Source: CAYVMD01 sp964452465
Lineage (GTDB): Bacteria; Armatimonadota; JACIXR01
DNA length: 9,682 nucleotides
Direction of reading: 5' to 3'
Assembly: GCA_964452465.1 (NCBI GenBank)
Contig: CAYVMD010000064.1
Span: forward strand, 1-9,682
The first letter of the stretch is position 1. Each line of letters opens with the position of its first letter. Both the position numbers and the translations under genes were made by a program. Positions 1 through 5,817 of this stretch are shown one piece after another. The notes under the pieces are model-generated. The model did no database searches. It had not been told where the DNA came from and saw nothing but the letters and a program-made list of their open reading frames with translations.

Positions 1-882
1 CTCTACAACCCCTATATCGTGAATCACTCCGGCGAAAACGAGCAGTTCCTTTTCCTCATAGGGCAAATCCAATTCGTTTGCCATCGCTTCCACCAGCTCC
101 CCAACCCGTTTCCCATGCCCCTGCATTCCCGTCCATCTCCCCTCAACTATCCCCGAGAATGCCTCCAACACTCCCCTTAACGCTTCCCTATTCCTCTCTG
201 CTGCCCTCAGGATATACAATGCCCCCAATATAACACCACCTATAATGGGGAAAAGCACCATCCAATAGGGGGAGAAATATACCCTTGCCATTATTACCGC
301 TCCCAAAGCCAATGGGGTATACTTAACTGCGCTCTCCTTCCATCTCGTCCACCAAAATCGGCGCTTGAACAATCTCCCATCCCTTATCCCCACGGCGAGC
401 GTAACGGTTATTACCTCCATCAAATAATATACCACCGCGCATCCCAGGGTGAGAGGTATCAATAGGTTCCCTACAGCGGATTCCCCTCCCATCCATATCC
501 TTGCTAAATTCACCACATACAAATTAACCGCTCCCGCTGAGGCATTTCCCACAGAGCGCAACAGGTCCTTTGGCCTTGCCAAGACATCCGTCAAAAAAAT
601 GATGACCCACAACATCCATACCGTAGCGGGAAACCCCAATCCCATCAGGGATACCAAGGCAAATGCCCACCCTCCCGTTAAGAATCCTCCCTCTACAAAG
701 GGGATGAGGAGGAACTCCGCTCCCAGCGTCATTAGAGCAAGGAGTATATACGCCCACCACTCGTTCGCTCCCCATCCCAGCATGCTCTCCATCCAAAAGA
801 GGGCGCTTTTCCCCAATATCCAAAAGCCTAATCCGGTTAATATCAACTCATATACACCAAGCAAAAGCCTCTCACGCTTCAT
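1..882 (-). CDS. membrane-anchored HD-domain (HD-GYP-like) protein, partial at window edge
   Basis: I translated this region by hand. An open frame runs from ATG at 882 to the window edge without a stop (294 codons), so the C-terminus is missing. The first ~225 residues hold about six hydrophobic segments (roughly 8-30, 43-62, 72-99, 113-128, 138-165 and 188-225). A basic stretch then leads into the start of an HD phosphohydrolase domain: His256 in QGHGKRV and His288-Asp289 in VIHDIGVVE. The order matches the upstream neighbour: membrane sensor region, short linker, HD domain. HD-GYP domains normally hydrolyse cyclic di-GMP at the membrane. The residue after HDIG is Val instead of the usual Lys, so activity is uncertain. 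The start overlaps the previous gene by 11 bases, with GGGAG just upstream, which suggests translational coupling. The two proteins look like diverged paralogues. The general fold call is fairly sure; the activity is not. Confidence 0.85.
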   Translation of the reverse strand, partial: MKRERLLLGVYELILTGLGFWILGKSALFWMESMLGWGANEWWAYILLALMTLGAEFLLIPFVEGGFLTGGWAFALVSLMGLGFPATVWMLWVIIFLTDVLARPKDLLRSVGNASAGAVNLYVVNLARIWMGGESAVGNLLIPLTLGCAVVYYLMEVITVTLAVGIRDGRLFKRRFWWTRWKESAVKYTPLALGAVIMARVYFSPYWMVLFPIIGGVILGALYILRAAERNREALRGVLEAFSGIVEGRWTGMQGHGKRVGELVEAMANELDLPYEEKELLVFAGVIHDIGVVE

Positions 883-2191
883 ATAACTCCCTCACTATCT
901 CGGGTCTTTCCTTCAGGACCTCCTTCAAGGCATCTATCGTCCTTCTGTCCCGTTTCCCTTGCCTCGCCTCCTCATCCAGTATCTCCAAGGCTTCCTCCAA
1001 GGTATAATGGGAAGGCTGGCGGTAAGGGCGGGGAGAGACGAGGGCGTGGAAGGCATCCACCACCCCTATTATCCTCGCCTCTATCCCTATCTCTTCTCCC
1101 TTCTTCCCCCAATAGCCGGAGCCATTGAGACGCTCATGATGGAATAATATCAATTCCCCCAGCGGTTTCAAGAAATCCACCTCTTGCATTGCCTCATAGG
1201 GCACGGATGTATGGCTTTTAAGGAATTCTCGCTCCTCGGGGGAGAGTTGCTTCGAGCTGAAAAGCGTCTCCTCATCCAGGGCGATCTTGCCCACATCGTG
1301 GAGCATCGCCGCCTGCCTCAGAACCTCCAACCTCCAACCGGGCACCCCCAGTTTCCTACCCACCTCCTCCGCCAATCTCCCCACCATCTCGCAATGCCTC
1401 CGCGTGGAGACATCGACCTTCTCCAACTGCCCGTGCAACAGTCCGATGAAGGTCAGCAACAATTCCCTCCTCCTCAGGTGCTCCACATAGAACCGCCTCA
1501 TTATGTAGAGGAAGGTTAACAATGCCAGGAGCAAGAGAAATACCCCTCCCACCTGGTAGACCAAAACAAAGGCAACTCCCAAGGCGGTCTGGAGGAAGAC
1601 GAATAAAGCCCCCCAGGAAGAGTTGCTCCACCAAATCTCCCTGAGGCTCTTCCCCTCCCAGATGCTCCCCATGAGGGAGGAGAGGAAGGTATTTGGGAAG
1701 AAGTAGATGAGGGTGAGGAGGAAGAGGGCAAGGATGTGCTTATAGCACTCCTGGGGAGAGGCAAAATGGCTGGCGTAAGCCCAGGTCAGCCCAGCTATGC
1801 CCGCCGGCCAGGCAAGGATCCCTATGTTAAGGAAGAGGATGGATAAATAGAAAAGCGCCTTGGAAAGGTCCCTCGTGAGGATGTCCTTCCGCCTTTCCCC
1901 ATCCAGAAGGCAGGAGAAAAAGAAGGCGAGGGAATCCAGCCAGGCGCCTGCGGAGGGTCCATAGAATATTATCGCCGATACTACGAGGGGAAACTCCGCC
2001 GATTCCCCCAACTGCCCGATGGGCAACTCCACCCGGAAGGTGTGGAGTAGGAGGCAGGCTACGAAGAGGATGAGGAAGGGAAGGTCCCAGGGATGAAAGG
2101 GGAAAAAATGGGATAAAAATAGGAGGAAGAGGAGAGCGCTTCCTCCTATTGCTATTCCCAATATAGAGATCTTCCTTCTTCGCTCTTCCAC
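872..2191 (-). CDS. membrane-anchored HD-GYP-like phosphohydrolase
   Basis: This 439-residue protein has about six to seven hydrophobic segments in residues ~8-230, a basic linker (MRRFYVEHLRRRE, 231-243) and a C-terminal HD domain. Visible HD-GYP landmarks are His266, HDVGK at 298-302, His327, HHER at 351-354, NGSGYW at 356-361 and a RIIGVVDAFHALVSPRPYR block at 373-391. HD-GYP proteins are metal-dependent phosphodiesterases that break down cyclic di-GMP. All expected metal-binding His/Asp positions seem present, but the GYP triplet reads GYW. The N-terminal part is probably a membrane sensor; I do not recognise a named module. The start is GTG at 2191, with an in-frame stop five codons upstream and only a weak ribosome binding site, so the exact start is uncertain. 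The gene lies 32 bases after a 27-codon reading frame and overlaps a second HD protein gene by 11 bases, so the three are probably co-transcribed. The HD-type call is sure; the substrate is inferred. Confidence 0.9.
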   Translation of the reverse strand: MEERRRKISILGIAIGGSALLFLLFLSHFFPFHPWDLPFLILFVACLLLHTFRVELPIGQLGESAEFPLVVSAIIFYGPSAGAWLDSLAFFFSCLLDGERRKDILTRDLSKALFYLSILFLNIGILAWPAGIAGLTWAYASHFASPQECYKHILALFLLTLIYFFPNTFLSSLMGSIWEGKSLREIWWSNSSWGALFVFLQTALGVAFVLVYQVGGVFLLLLALLTFLYIMRRFYVEHLRRRELLLTFIGLLHGQLEKVDVSTRRHCEMVGRLAEEVGRKLGVPGWRLEVLRQAAMLHDVGKIALDEETLFSSKQLSPEEREFLKSHTSVPYEAMQEVDFLKPLGELILFHHERLNGSGYWGKKGEEIGIEARIIGVVDAFHALVSPRPYRQPSHYTLEEALEILDEEARQGKRDRRTIDALKEVLKERPEIVRELYEA

Positions 2192-2223
2192 TGGTTTCCG
2201 CTCTCAAGCCCAAGCCCTTGCGC

Positions 2224-2307
2224 TCAGTGGGGCCAAAAAGTTTGGCCCGCGCCGCCGAGCAGGAGGAAAGCCAGCGCTGCCATGATGATCTTATACCACC
2301 TCGTCAT
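2224..2307 (-). CDS. tiny hydrophobic peptide (27 aa), putative
   Basis: A 27-codon frame opens with ATG at 2307 and ends with TGA at 2226-2224. It sits in the only sizeable gap between the 223-residue protein gene and the HD pair. The ribosome binding site is excellent: GGGGAGGTGA ends 5 bases before the ATG, better than that of most genes here. The peptide reads MTRWYKIIMAALAFLLLG and then GAGQTFWPH. It has a basic aromatic N-terminus, one hydrophobic stretch (residues 7-20) and a short polar tail, as in a small single-pass membrane peptide. No lipobox cysteine or signal peptidase motif is clear. It could instead be a leader peptide controlling the HD genes 32 bases downstream; an 8-bp hairpin lies in its last codons. 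I do not recognise the family, and the frame is short enough to be chance apart from the ribosome binding site. Confidence 0.55.
   Translation of the reverse strand: MTRWYKIIMAALAFLLLGGAGQTFWPH
2230..2248 (-). repeat. 8-bp inverted repeat at the end of the tiny reading frame
   Basis: GGGCCAAA and TTTGGCCC form a perfect 8-bp stem around a 3-base loop, inside the last codons of the 27-residue frame and 39 bases before the start of the HD-GYP-like gene. No T-run follows on either strand, so it is not a standard terminator. A role in coupling or attenuating translation of the next gene is possible but only inferred. Confidence 0.4.
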
Positions 2308-2397
2308 ATTTCTCACCTCCCCTTGATTTAGTCCCTTCCGGGCGTCCTCCCGCTCTGCTCTAAGTTTTCAACTAAACTTCAAGGGCTTGGAGCCTTC
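2308..2397 (-). other. intergenic leader before the tiny peptide and HD pair
   Basis: These 90 bases separate the TAA of the 223-residue protein from the ATG of the 27-residue frame. They contain the strong GGGGAGGTGA ribosome binding site. They also contain a weak AT-rich inverted repeat (AAGTTT/AAACTT, 2362-2379) and a short CGGG/CCCG stem around an AGGACG loop. I see no convincing -10/-35 pair and no hairpin followed by a T-run. Whether the HD genes have their own promoter or are read through from the pheT unit cannot be decided from sequence. Confidence 0.4.
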
Positions 2398-3069
2398 TTA
2401 TCTCTCGGCGCTTTCGCCTCCCGCTTCGCTGATGTAAATGGCGAGGCGCCTATTTATCGCGCTCAATGTAGCAAGGACAGCCGCCTTCCCCACATCCTGC
2501 TTCACCAACGCTGCCCCCGCCAGGGGCTCCTCCCCCTCGGGGGAGAGGAGGTCCACTAAAACCACCACCGTTTCCCTCCCCTTGGAATCCATCAGCAGGA
2601 TATCGTTCAAGGAAAAGGCTACCTCATCGGGGAGGCATTTGGCAACCGCGTTTAAGGTCGCCTGGGAGAAGAGGGTTAAGATGTTGCGAGAACTCGCTGC
2701 TCCCGTTGCCTCTCCTTCCAATATCTCCTCTCCCTTCTTCAATCGGACTACCGTCTTCGCCCTCGTTCCCGCCACCGAGAGGGAGAGGTCGTGGAACTTC
2801 AACCTTTTCTCCACTAACTTCCTCTCTTCTCCCAATTGAGCCACGCTTATCTTCCTATGATCGACGCTCAGGTTGAACCTCGCCAGGAGGAGGGATTCCA
2901 CATCCCTCACCATTTGCTTGGGAGAGCGCTGGGATTCAACGACGACATGGATCTCCTCCACTTCCCCCGCCTCGTTGATCACCACCCTTGCCCCCTGCAC
3001 CCCTTTCAAACTGCGCAGGGCTTCCTCCAATTCCTTTACCGAATAAGCCCTTAGCGGTTCCTCTGCCAT
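2398..3069 (-). CDS. conserved-looking two-domain protein of unknown function
   Basis: This 223-residue soluble protein has no signal peptide or membrane segment. Residues ~8-80 form an alpha/beta unit with a distinctive stretch: IHVVVESQRSPKQMVRDVES at 40-59, then LLLARFNLSVDHRKISVAQL at 60-79. Residues ~88-212 look like a second alpha/beta domain with two hydrophobic strands (TVVRL near 106-110 and ETVVVLVDLL at 166-175). Two Ala-rich helices also stand out (TLFSQATLNAVAKCL, 132-146, and GKAAVLATLSAINRRLA, 194-210). The two halves of this second domain resemble each other loosely (strand, Gly turn, helix), so an internal duplication is possible. I have an impression of similar proteins in other Gram-positive-type and deep-branching bacteria, but cannot give a name or function. 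ATG at 3069 is one base after the pheT stop, with AAGGGA just upstream, so it is probably co-expressed with pheT. No catalytic motif is apparent. Confidence 0.85.
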   Translation of the reverse strand: MAEEPLRAYSVKELEEALRSLKGVQGARVVINEAGEVEEIHVVVESQRSPKQMVRDVESLLLARFNLSVDHRKISVAQLGEERKLVEKRLKFHDLSLSVAGTRAKTVVRLKKGEEILEGEATGAASSRNILTLFSQATLNAVAKCLPDEVAFSLNDILLMDSKGRETVVVLVDLLSPEGEEPLAGAALVKQDVGKAAVLATLSAINRRLAIYISEAGGESAER

Positions 3070-3070
3070 T

Positions 3071-5092
3071 TCATTCCCTTATGCTTGCGGATAACTCCTC
3101 TATAAGGGCGCGCTTTATCCTCTCCATCAGGGAATCCACTTCCTCGGAGGATAAAGTTCGCCCTTCACCTCGGAAGGATAGGGAGAAGGCAAGGCTTCTC
3201 TTTCCCTCCGGCACTGGCTTCCCTTCGTAGACATCGAACAAAAAAACATCCTCCAAGTGTTTGCCTCCGCTCGCTTTTATCAGATCTATAATGTCCTTCG
3301 CTTTGATATCCTTGCTCACTATGAGGGAGAGGTCCCTCTCCACCGCTGGCACCCTTGGTAGTTCCTTATATTTCCTCTCCCTCCTTGCCAATTCCTCCAA
3401 CTTCAATTCCCCCAGATAGAGGTCCTTGCGAATGTCGTAAAACCTTCCTACTTCCTCCCTAAGTTTCCCGATGGAGCCGATCGCCTTCCCATCCACCAGG
3501 ATCTCCGCCGTATACCCTGGCTCGAGCAGGGGGTGCTCTTTCTCTCGGAATTCGCCTTCCAGCCCCAGCTCCTCCAGGACTCCTTCTATTATCCCCTTGA
3601 GGTAGAAGAAATCGTTCTCCCTTCCCTCCTTTCCCATTTGCCAGTTTCTATCCCTTCTCCCTGCTACTGCGACCCCTATCCTTTTTTCCTCTCCCTCCTT
3701 CCTATAGATCTTCCCTATCTCGAAGATCGCTAAATCTTCCACCTCGCGGGAGAAGTTGTGTTCCGCCACCCTCGCCAGGGAGGGGATGAGGGAGGGGCGG
3801 AGATAGCAATATTCATCGCTGAGGGGGTTACGCACCGCTAATGTTTCTTCCCGGGGGAAGAACCTCTCCACCTCTTCCCTGCTCAAAAGGCTGTGGGAGA
3901 TGACCTCCCACAATCCCATTCTGAGGAAGATTTCCCTCACCTTGTCCTCCCAGGCAACGGAGACGGTCTTGCCTCCCAAGGTGCTCCTTGCCAGGGGCAG
4001 AGTTGTGGGTATCTTGTCATATCCGTATATCCTCGCCACTTCCTCCACCAGATCCGCGGGTTCCTTAAGATCCGCTCGATATGTTGGGCAAATCACCCTC
4101 CAGCCATCCTTTTCCTCCCTCACATCCAGATGAAGGCTTAAGAGGATGGCTTTTATTCGTTCCTTATCCAGATTCGTCCCCAACAATCGGTTCACCATCT
4201 CCCAACGAAACATTATCTGCCTGGGGAAGACCTTCTTAGGGTGCACATCTATCAATCCCTTCGCCACCTCTCCTCCTGATAATTCCTTCATCAATCGGGC
4301 GCAATAGGAGACGGCGAGGGGAGGTAGGTAGGGGTCCACATAGCGTTCGAAGCGATAGGATGCCTCCGTGGAGAGCCCCAATCTCCTGGAGGTCCTCCTC
4401 ACCGAGGAGGGATTGAAGTGCGCTCCTTCTATCAGCACATTCTTTGTTTCCCAATTCACCTCCGTTTCCATCCCACCCATGATCCCCGCTAAGGCTATCG
4501 CCCTTTCCTCATCCGCTATCACAAGCATTCCCTCCTCCAGGGTCCTCTCTACTCCATCCAGGGTTATCAGCTTCTCCCCTTGCCTTGCCTTCCGCACTAT
4601 TACCCTTCTTCCTCGGATGAGGTCTAAATCGAAGGCATGGAGGGGTTGTCCTGTAAGGAGCATGGTATAGTTGGTGGCATCGACTATATTGTTTATCGCC
4701 CTCGTCCCCGCTTTTTCCAAGCGTTCCTTTAGCCAAGGGGGGCTTTCCTTCACTTCCACCCCCAGAACGATGCGGGCGCAGTAACGGGGGCATAGATCCT
4801 CCTCCCATATCTCAACGCTGGCAAGGTCTTCCGCCCTGCTTTCTCCCTCCTCAGTTGTGAAGGAGGGCAGGTTCAGGGGGAGACCTAATTTAGCAGACAA
4901 TTCCCTTCCTATGCCTATCAAGGAGAGGCAATCCCCCCTGTTAGAGGTGACCTTCACATCCAAGATAGCATCTTCCCCTCCTTCTATTATCCCCTCCACC
5001 TCCAAGCCCAACATCGTCAAGATTTGTCCCACTTCCTGGGGAGATAGATTACATTCTATTATCTCCCTCAGCCAGCTCAAAGGAAGGAGCAT
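3071..5092 (-). CDS. pheT: phenylalanine--tRNA ligase beta subunit, short form without tRNA-binding insertion
   Basis: The beta subunit of the cytoplasmic (alpha-beta)2 enzyme that charges tRNA-Phe; beta carries the editing site. The chosen ATG at 5092 gives 673 residues. GGAGG lies 7 bases before it, and PLSWLRE then falls where the family has it. A GTG at 5098 would add Met-Lys but leaves one base after GGAGG. Domains: B1-like N-terminus (1-75); B3/B4 editing domain (~103-253) with QPLHAFD at 149-155 (His152) and Glu222 in LIEGAHFNP; B5 (~283-352) ending in VEEVARIYGYDKIPTT; catalytic-like core (~375-570); C-terminal FDX-ACB domain (~579-671) with PRVPAVERDLS. The usual tRNA-binding (EMAP/OB-fold) insertion of ~110 residues after residue ~38 is absent, which explains the length against ~780-800 in most bacteria. 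pheS is not adjacent; a 103-residue unknown gene precedes. Identification is very secure. Confidence 0.97.
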   Translation of the reverse strand: MLLPLSWLREIIECNLSPQEVGQILTMLGLEVEGIIEGGEDAILDVKVTSNRGDCLSLIGIGRELSAKLGLPLNLPSFTTEEGESRAEDLASVEIWEEDLCPRYCARIVLGVEVKESPPWLKERLEKAGTRAINNIVDATNYTMLLTGQPLHAFDLDLIRGRRVIVRKARQGEKLITLDGVERTLEEGMLVIADEERAIALAGIMGGMETEVNWETKNVLIEGAHFNPSSVRRTSRRLGLSTEASYRFERYVDPYLPPLAVSYCARLMKELSGGEVAKGLIDVHPKKVFPRQIMFRWEMVNRLLGTNLDKERIKAILLSLHLDVREEKDGWRVICPTYRADLKEPADLVEEVARIYGYDKIPTTLPLARSTLGGKTVSVAWEDKVREIFLRMGLWEVISHSLLSREEVERFFPREETLAVRNPLSDEYCYLRPSLIPSLARVAEHNFSREVEDLAIFEIGKIYRKEGEEKRIGVAVAGRRDRNWQMGKEGRENDFFYLKGIIEGVLEELGLEGEFREKEHPLLEPGYTAEILVDGKAIGSIGKLREEVGRFYDIRKDLYLGELKLEELARRERKYKELPRVPAVERDLSLIVSKDIKAKDIIDLIKASGGKHLEDVFLFDVYEGKPVPEGKRSLAFSLSFRGEGRTLSSEEVDSLMERIKRALIEELSASIRE

Positions 5093-5094
5093 CT

Positions 5095-5406
5095 TCACTC
5101 CTCCGCTGCTTTGATTATCTGCATTGCCTCATAAAGGCTTTTCGCTTCCTCTCCCTCCAAGACCCGGATATCCCTCACACTGTGCATGGGGATGTAATGG
5201 ATATGATCTTTGAACTTTACCTCTCCCTTTCTTCGGGTGGAGAAAGCAACCTCAAATTCATGGAACCAAAAACCCTGCTCTTCCCAGGAAAGGATGAAGC
5301 CATGTTTATAAGCAAGGTTAGCTCCATCCGCTCCCTGGAAAAGGACTATTTCCACGGGCATTTCTCCCTTTCTTACTTTTTCTTTTAGATCATCCTTATA
5401 CCGCAT
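5095..5406 (-). CDS. small soluble protein of unknown function upstream of pheT
   Basis: A 103-residue protein starting with ATG at 5406. GGAG lies 7 bases upstream, which favours this start over an in-frame start at 5478 that would run into the hairpin region. It is charged and soluble, with no membrane segment. The middle is aromatic and strand-rich (WEEQGFWFHEFEVAFSTRR, 41-59), followed by KFKDHIHYIPMHSVRDIRVL (64-83) and a C-terminal helix (EEAKSLYEAMQIIKAAEE, 86-103). The pattern of short strands with a hydrophobic core, including VEIVLFQGADG at 18-28, suggests a small beta-barrel or RNA-binding-like fold, but that is a guess. The HIHYIPMHS segment puts three His close together; metal binding is conceivable. 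The stop lies two bases before the pheT ATG, and its last codons carry the pheT ribosome binding site, so the two are translationally linked. I do not recognise the family. Confidence 0.8.
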   Translation of the reverse strand: MRYKDDLKEKVRKGEMPVEIVLFQGADGANLAYKHGFILSWEEQGFWFHEFEVAFSTRRKGEVKFKDHIHYIPMHSVRDIRVLEGEEAKSLYEAMQIIKAAEE

Positions 5407-5440
5407 CTTTTTTCTCCTTTTGGGATAAGTAAAGGCAAGC

Positions 5441-5446
5441 AGTATA
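5441..5446 (-). promoter_or_regulatory. possible -10 element for the 103-aa/pheT unit
   Basis: TATACT on the minus strand lies directly after the 13-bp hairpin and 34 bases before the ATG at 5406. It matches five of six bases of the TATAAT consensus. The spot 17-18 bases upstream falls inside the hairpin loop and holds no good -35 box, so this is a weak candidate. The unit may instead be read through from the gene upstream. Confidence 0.3.
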
Positions 5447-5449
5447 GCG

Positions 5450-5481
5450 CGGGTGGGGAAAGATAAACCTTTCCCCACCCG
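5450..5481 (-). terminator. perfect 13-bp hairpin after the 86-aa membrane protein gene
   Basis: CGGGTGGGGAAAG and CTTTCCCCACCCG form a perfect 13-bp stem around a 6-base loop (5463-5468). It begins about ten bases after the stop of the Pro/Gly-rich protein gene. On the sense (minus) strand the stem is followed by CGCTATACTG rather than a T-run, so it is not a textbook intrinsic terminator. On the plus strand TGGGTTTTCTT follows, so it would stop antisense transcription better. It could act as an mRNA 3'-end stabiliser or a factor-assisted terminator. The hairpin is certain; its role is not. Confidence 0.55.
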
Positions 5482-5490
5482 TGGGTTTTC

Positions 5491-5751
5491 TTACTCGCCA
5501 GACGGCGCTGGCGCTGCCGGTCCGCCTCCAGGCGTAACGGGAGCCCCCGGTGTGGGCGTTACTGGTCCCTTGCCAGGCATCATCGGTCCTTTGCCGGGCA
5601 CATTCATCATGGGACCCTTCATCATCGGCGGGGGACCTCCGGCCGGCTTCTTGGCACCCGTCGCCCAGAAGTAGACAGCAACGATGATAGCCAACACGAT
5701 AATGATGACTATCACCGCTACCGCCGGGCTAACCTGCTTTCCAGTAGCCAC
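5491..5751 (-). CDS. single-pass membrane protein with Pro/Gly/Met-rich tail
   Basis: An 86-residue protein of unknown function. A short polar N-terminus (1-8) precedes one strong transmembrane helix (VAVIVIIIVLAIIVAVYFWA, 11-30). A disordered tail of Pro, Gly, Met, Lys and Ala follows, with loose repeats: GPPPMMKGPMM, PGKGPMMPGKGP, PTPGAPVTPGGGP. By the positive-inside rule the KK at 34-35 suggests the tail may be cytoplasmic, but this is weak. There is no lipobox, sortase motif or enzyme domain. It starts with GTG at 5751; AAAGGGGGTGA ends 5 bases upstream, one mismatch from the perfect anti-Shine-Dalgarno match. It has its own consensus-like promoter upstream and a strong hairpin downstream, so it appears to be a separate, well-expressed unit. 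The tail could be a spacer or an interaction surface. The existence of the gene is well supported; its function is unknown. Confidence 0.85.
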   Translation of the reverse strand: MATGKQVSPAVAVIVIIIVLAIIVAVYFWATGAKKPAGGPPPMMKGPMMNVPGKGPMMPGKGPVTPTPGAPVTPGGGPAAPAPSGE

Positions 5752-5787
5752 CTATTTCACCCCCTTTCTTTTTGTAATTTTTGGTAA

Positions 5788-5817
5788 ATTATAAAGAGAG
5801 GCGTAAATTCCTGTCAA
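5788..5817 (-). promoter_or_regulatory. consensus sigma70-type promoter for the 86-aa membrane protein gene
   Basis: On the minus strand TTGACA (5817-5812) and TATAAT (5793-5788) both match the consensus exactly, with an 18-base spacer. Transcription should start near 5781, giving a leader of about 30 bases that carries the AAAGGGGGTGA ribosome binding site before the GTG at 5751. The TGA stop codon of the 109-residue protein gene (5816-5814) lies inside the -35 box, so the two units abut with no spare sequence. This is the clearest promoter in the window. Confidence 0.85.

Noticed and set aside
449..886. A 145-codon plus-strand open frame.
   Set aside because: The minus strand here is a continuous 294-codon frame with transmembrane segments and an HD motif, so the plus-strand frame is a shadow.
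2362..2379. AT-rich 6-bp inverted repeat as a terminator after the 223-residue protein.
   Set aside because: The stem is short and weak and no T-run follows it on the sense strand.
5093..5098. GTG at 5098 as the pheT start.
   Set aside because: Only one base separates it from GGAGG, while the ATG at 5092 has 7-base spacing and matches the family's usual N-terminus. It cannot be fully excluded.
5407..5478. Upstream extension of the 103-residue protein to 127 residues.
   Set aside because: It would start inside the 13-bp hairpin without a ribosome binding site, while the ATG at 5406 has GGAG at ideal spacing.
5547..5640. Repeated Pro/Gly/Met codons read as a DNA repeat array or CRISPR.
   Set aside because: The similarity is imperfect, has no regular spacer and is explained by the low-complexity protein tail.
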